Source of the DNA: Thermoplasmata archaeon
GTDB lineage: Archaea; Thermoplasmatota; Thermoplasmata; Lutacidiplasmatales; UBA184
Length of the DNA: 5,349 bases
NCBI GenBank assembly: GCA_021823085.1
Contig: JAKAPG010000124.1
Coordinates: 1 to 5,349 of the forward strand
Direction: 5' to 3'
How positions within the stretch are numbered: position 1 is the stretch's first letter; each line of letters begins with the position of its first letter. The position numbers and the translations under genes are program-made. The notes beneath the pieces are model-generated. The model had not been told where the DNA came from. It worked only from the letters and a program-made list of their open reading frames with translations, and did not search any database. This document shows positions 5,126 through 5,349 of the stretch, in pieces.

Positions 5126-5349
5126 GTGGAAGAGGTCGGACGCATCTTCGGGGACGTCGGGCTCGGCCGCTTCCAGCTGAGCTTGAGCCGCCCGGTCGAG
5201 AGGGGCGACTACCTCTCGGTCCCCGACGAGAACCACGGGTACGTCCTCTGCCAACTGGACGACCTCCAGCGCAAGAGCGATCTCGATCTCGAACAGGCCG
5301 GCGCGCTCACTCCCGCCCAGGAGACCGAAGTTCGCGAGAGCCTGCTGGG
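5126..5349 (+). CDS. HerA-like ATPase, N-terminal HAS-barrel region (3' end outside window)
   Basis: Seventy-four codons are visible and the frame is open to the window end. The segment VGRIFGDVGLGRFQLSLSRP (residues 4-23), followed by RGDYLSVPDENHGYVLCQLD (26-45), has the pattern of the HAS-barrel that begins HerA-family (DUF87/FtsK-HerA superfamily) hexameric ATPases. HerA works with the NurA nuclease and Mre11-Rad50 in archaeal DNA end resection; other family members act in unrelated translocation roles. The Walker motifs would lie beyond the window, so ATPase activity cannot be confirmed. The start is GTG 5126, chosen because no other start codon sits before the conserved block and the TATA box at 5096-5101 fits a leaderless mRNA. 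An unrelated beta-barrel protein is the main alternative. Confidence 0.68.
   Translation, partial: MEEVGRIFGDVGLGRFQLSLSRPVERGDYLSVPDENHGYVLCQLDDLQRKSDLDLEQAGALTPAQETEVRESLL

Noticed and set aside
1..5349. CRISPR arrays, tRNA or rRNA genes, insertion sequences, defence cassettes
   Set aside because: I saw no spaced direct repeats, no cloverleaf-like T-loop sequence, no transposase motifs and no terminal inverted repeats anywhere in the window.

Overview
The window reads as a piece of a high-GC archaeal chromosome. The main evidence is an archaeal-type translation/transcription cluster on the minus strand (eL18, uL13, uS9 and RNA polymerase subunit N/Rpo10), archaeal TATA boxes at the expected distance from several starts, and an archaeal COG1340-type coiled-coil protein. 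The C-terminally anchored, sequon-rich, PKD/CARDB-like surface protein is a style common in Thermoplasmatota and other Euryarchaeota. Placement in Thermoplasmatota is inference, not something the sequence proves.

Layout from left to right: (1) 1-1319 (+) is the 3' part of a gene for a large, cysteine-free, heavily N-glycosylatable exoprotein ending in one membrane helix and an Arg-rich cytoplasmic tail. (2) A 102-nt convergent gap follows. (3) 2850-1422 (-) is a compact operon, rpl18e > rpl13 > rps9 > rpoN, with overlapping or nearly touching genes, driven by a TATA box just upstream of rpl18e. (4) 2851-3010 is a divergent promoter region. (5) 3011-4103 (+) is a two-gene unit: an 80-residue single-domain PRC-barrel protein that overlaps a GT-A fold, family-2-type glycosyltransferase by 11 nt. 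(6) 4966-4100 (-) is a 288-residue coiled-coil protein whose stop codon overlaps the glycosyltransferase stop within the tetranucleotide TTAG. (7) 4967-5125 is a second divergent promoter region with a GC-rich inverted repeat almost exactly midway between two TATA boxes. (8) 5126-5349 (+) is the start of a gene whose product resembles the N-terminal HAS-barrel of HerA-family ATPases; it runs off the window.

Functionally, the ribosomal protein/RNA polymerase operon is housekeeping. The PRC-barrel plus glycosyltransferase pair may link a membrane- or division-associated adaptor to envelope glycan synthesis. The PRC protein resembles the small CdpB-type division proteins of FtsZ-containing archaea. 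The coiled-coil protein and the HerA-like ATPase share one divergent control region, which may reflect co-regulation. I see no mobile element, CRISPR array, tRNA, rRNA or defence cassette. The most interesting leads are the PRC-barrel/glycosyltransferase coupling and the coiled-coil/HerA divergent pair; neither can be called a new system from sequence alone.
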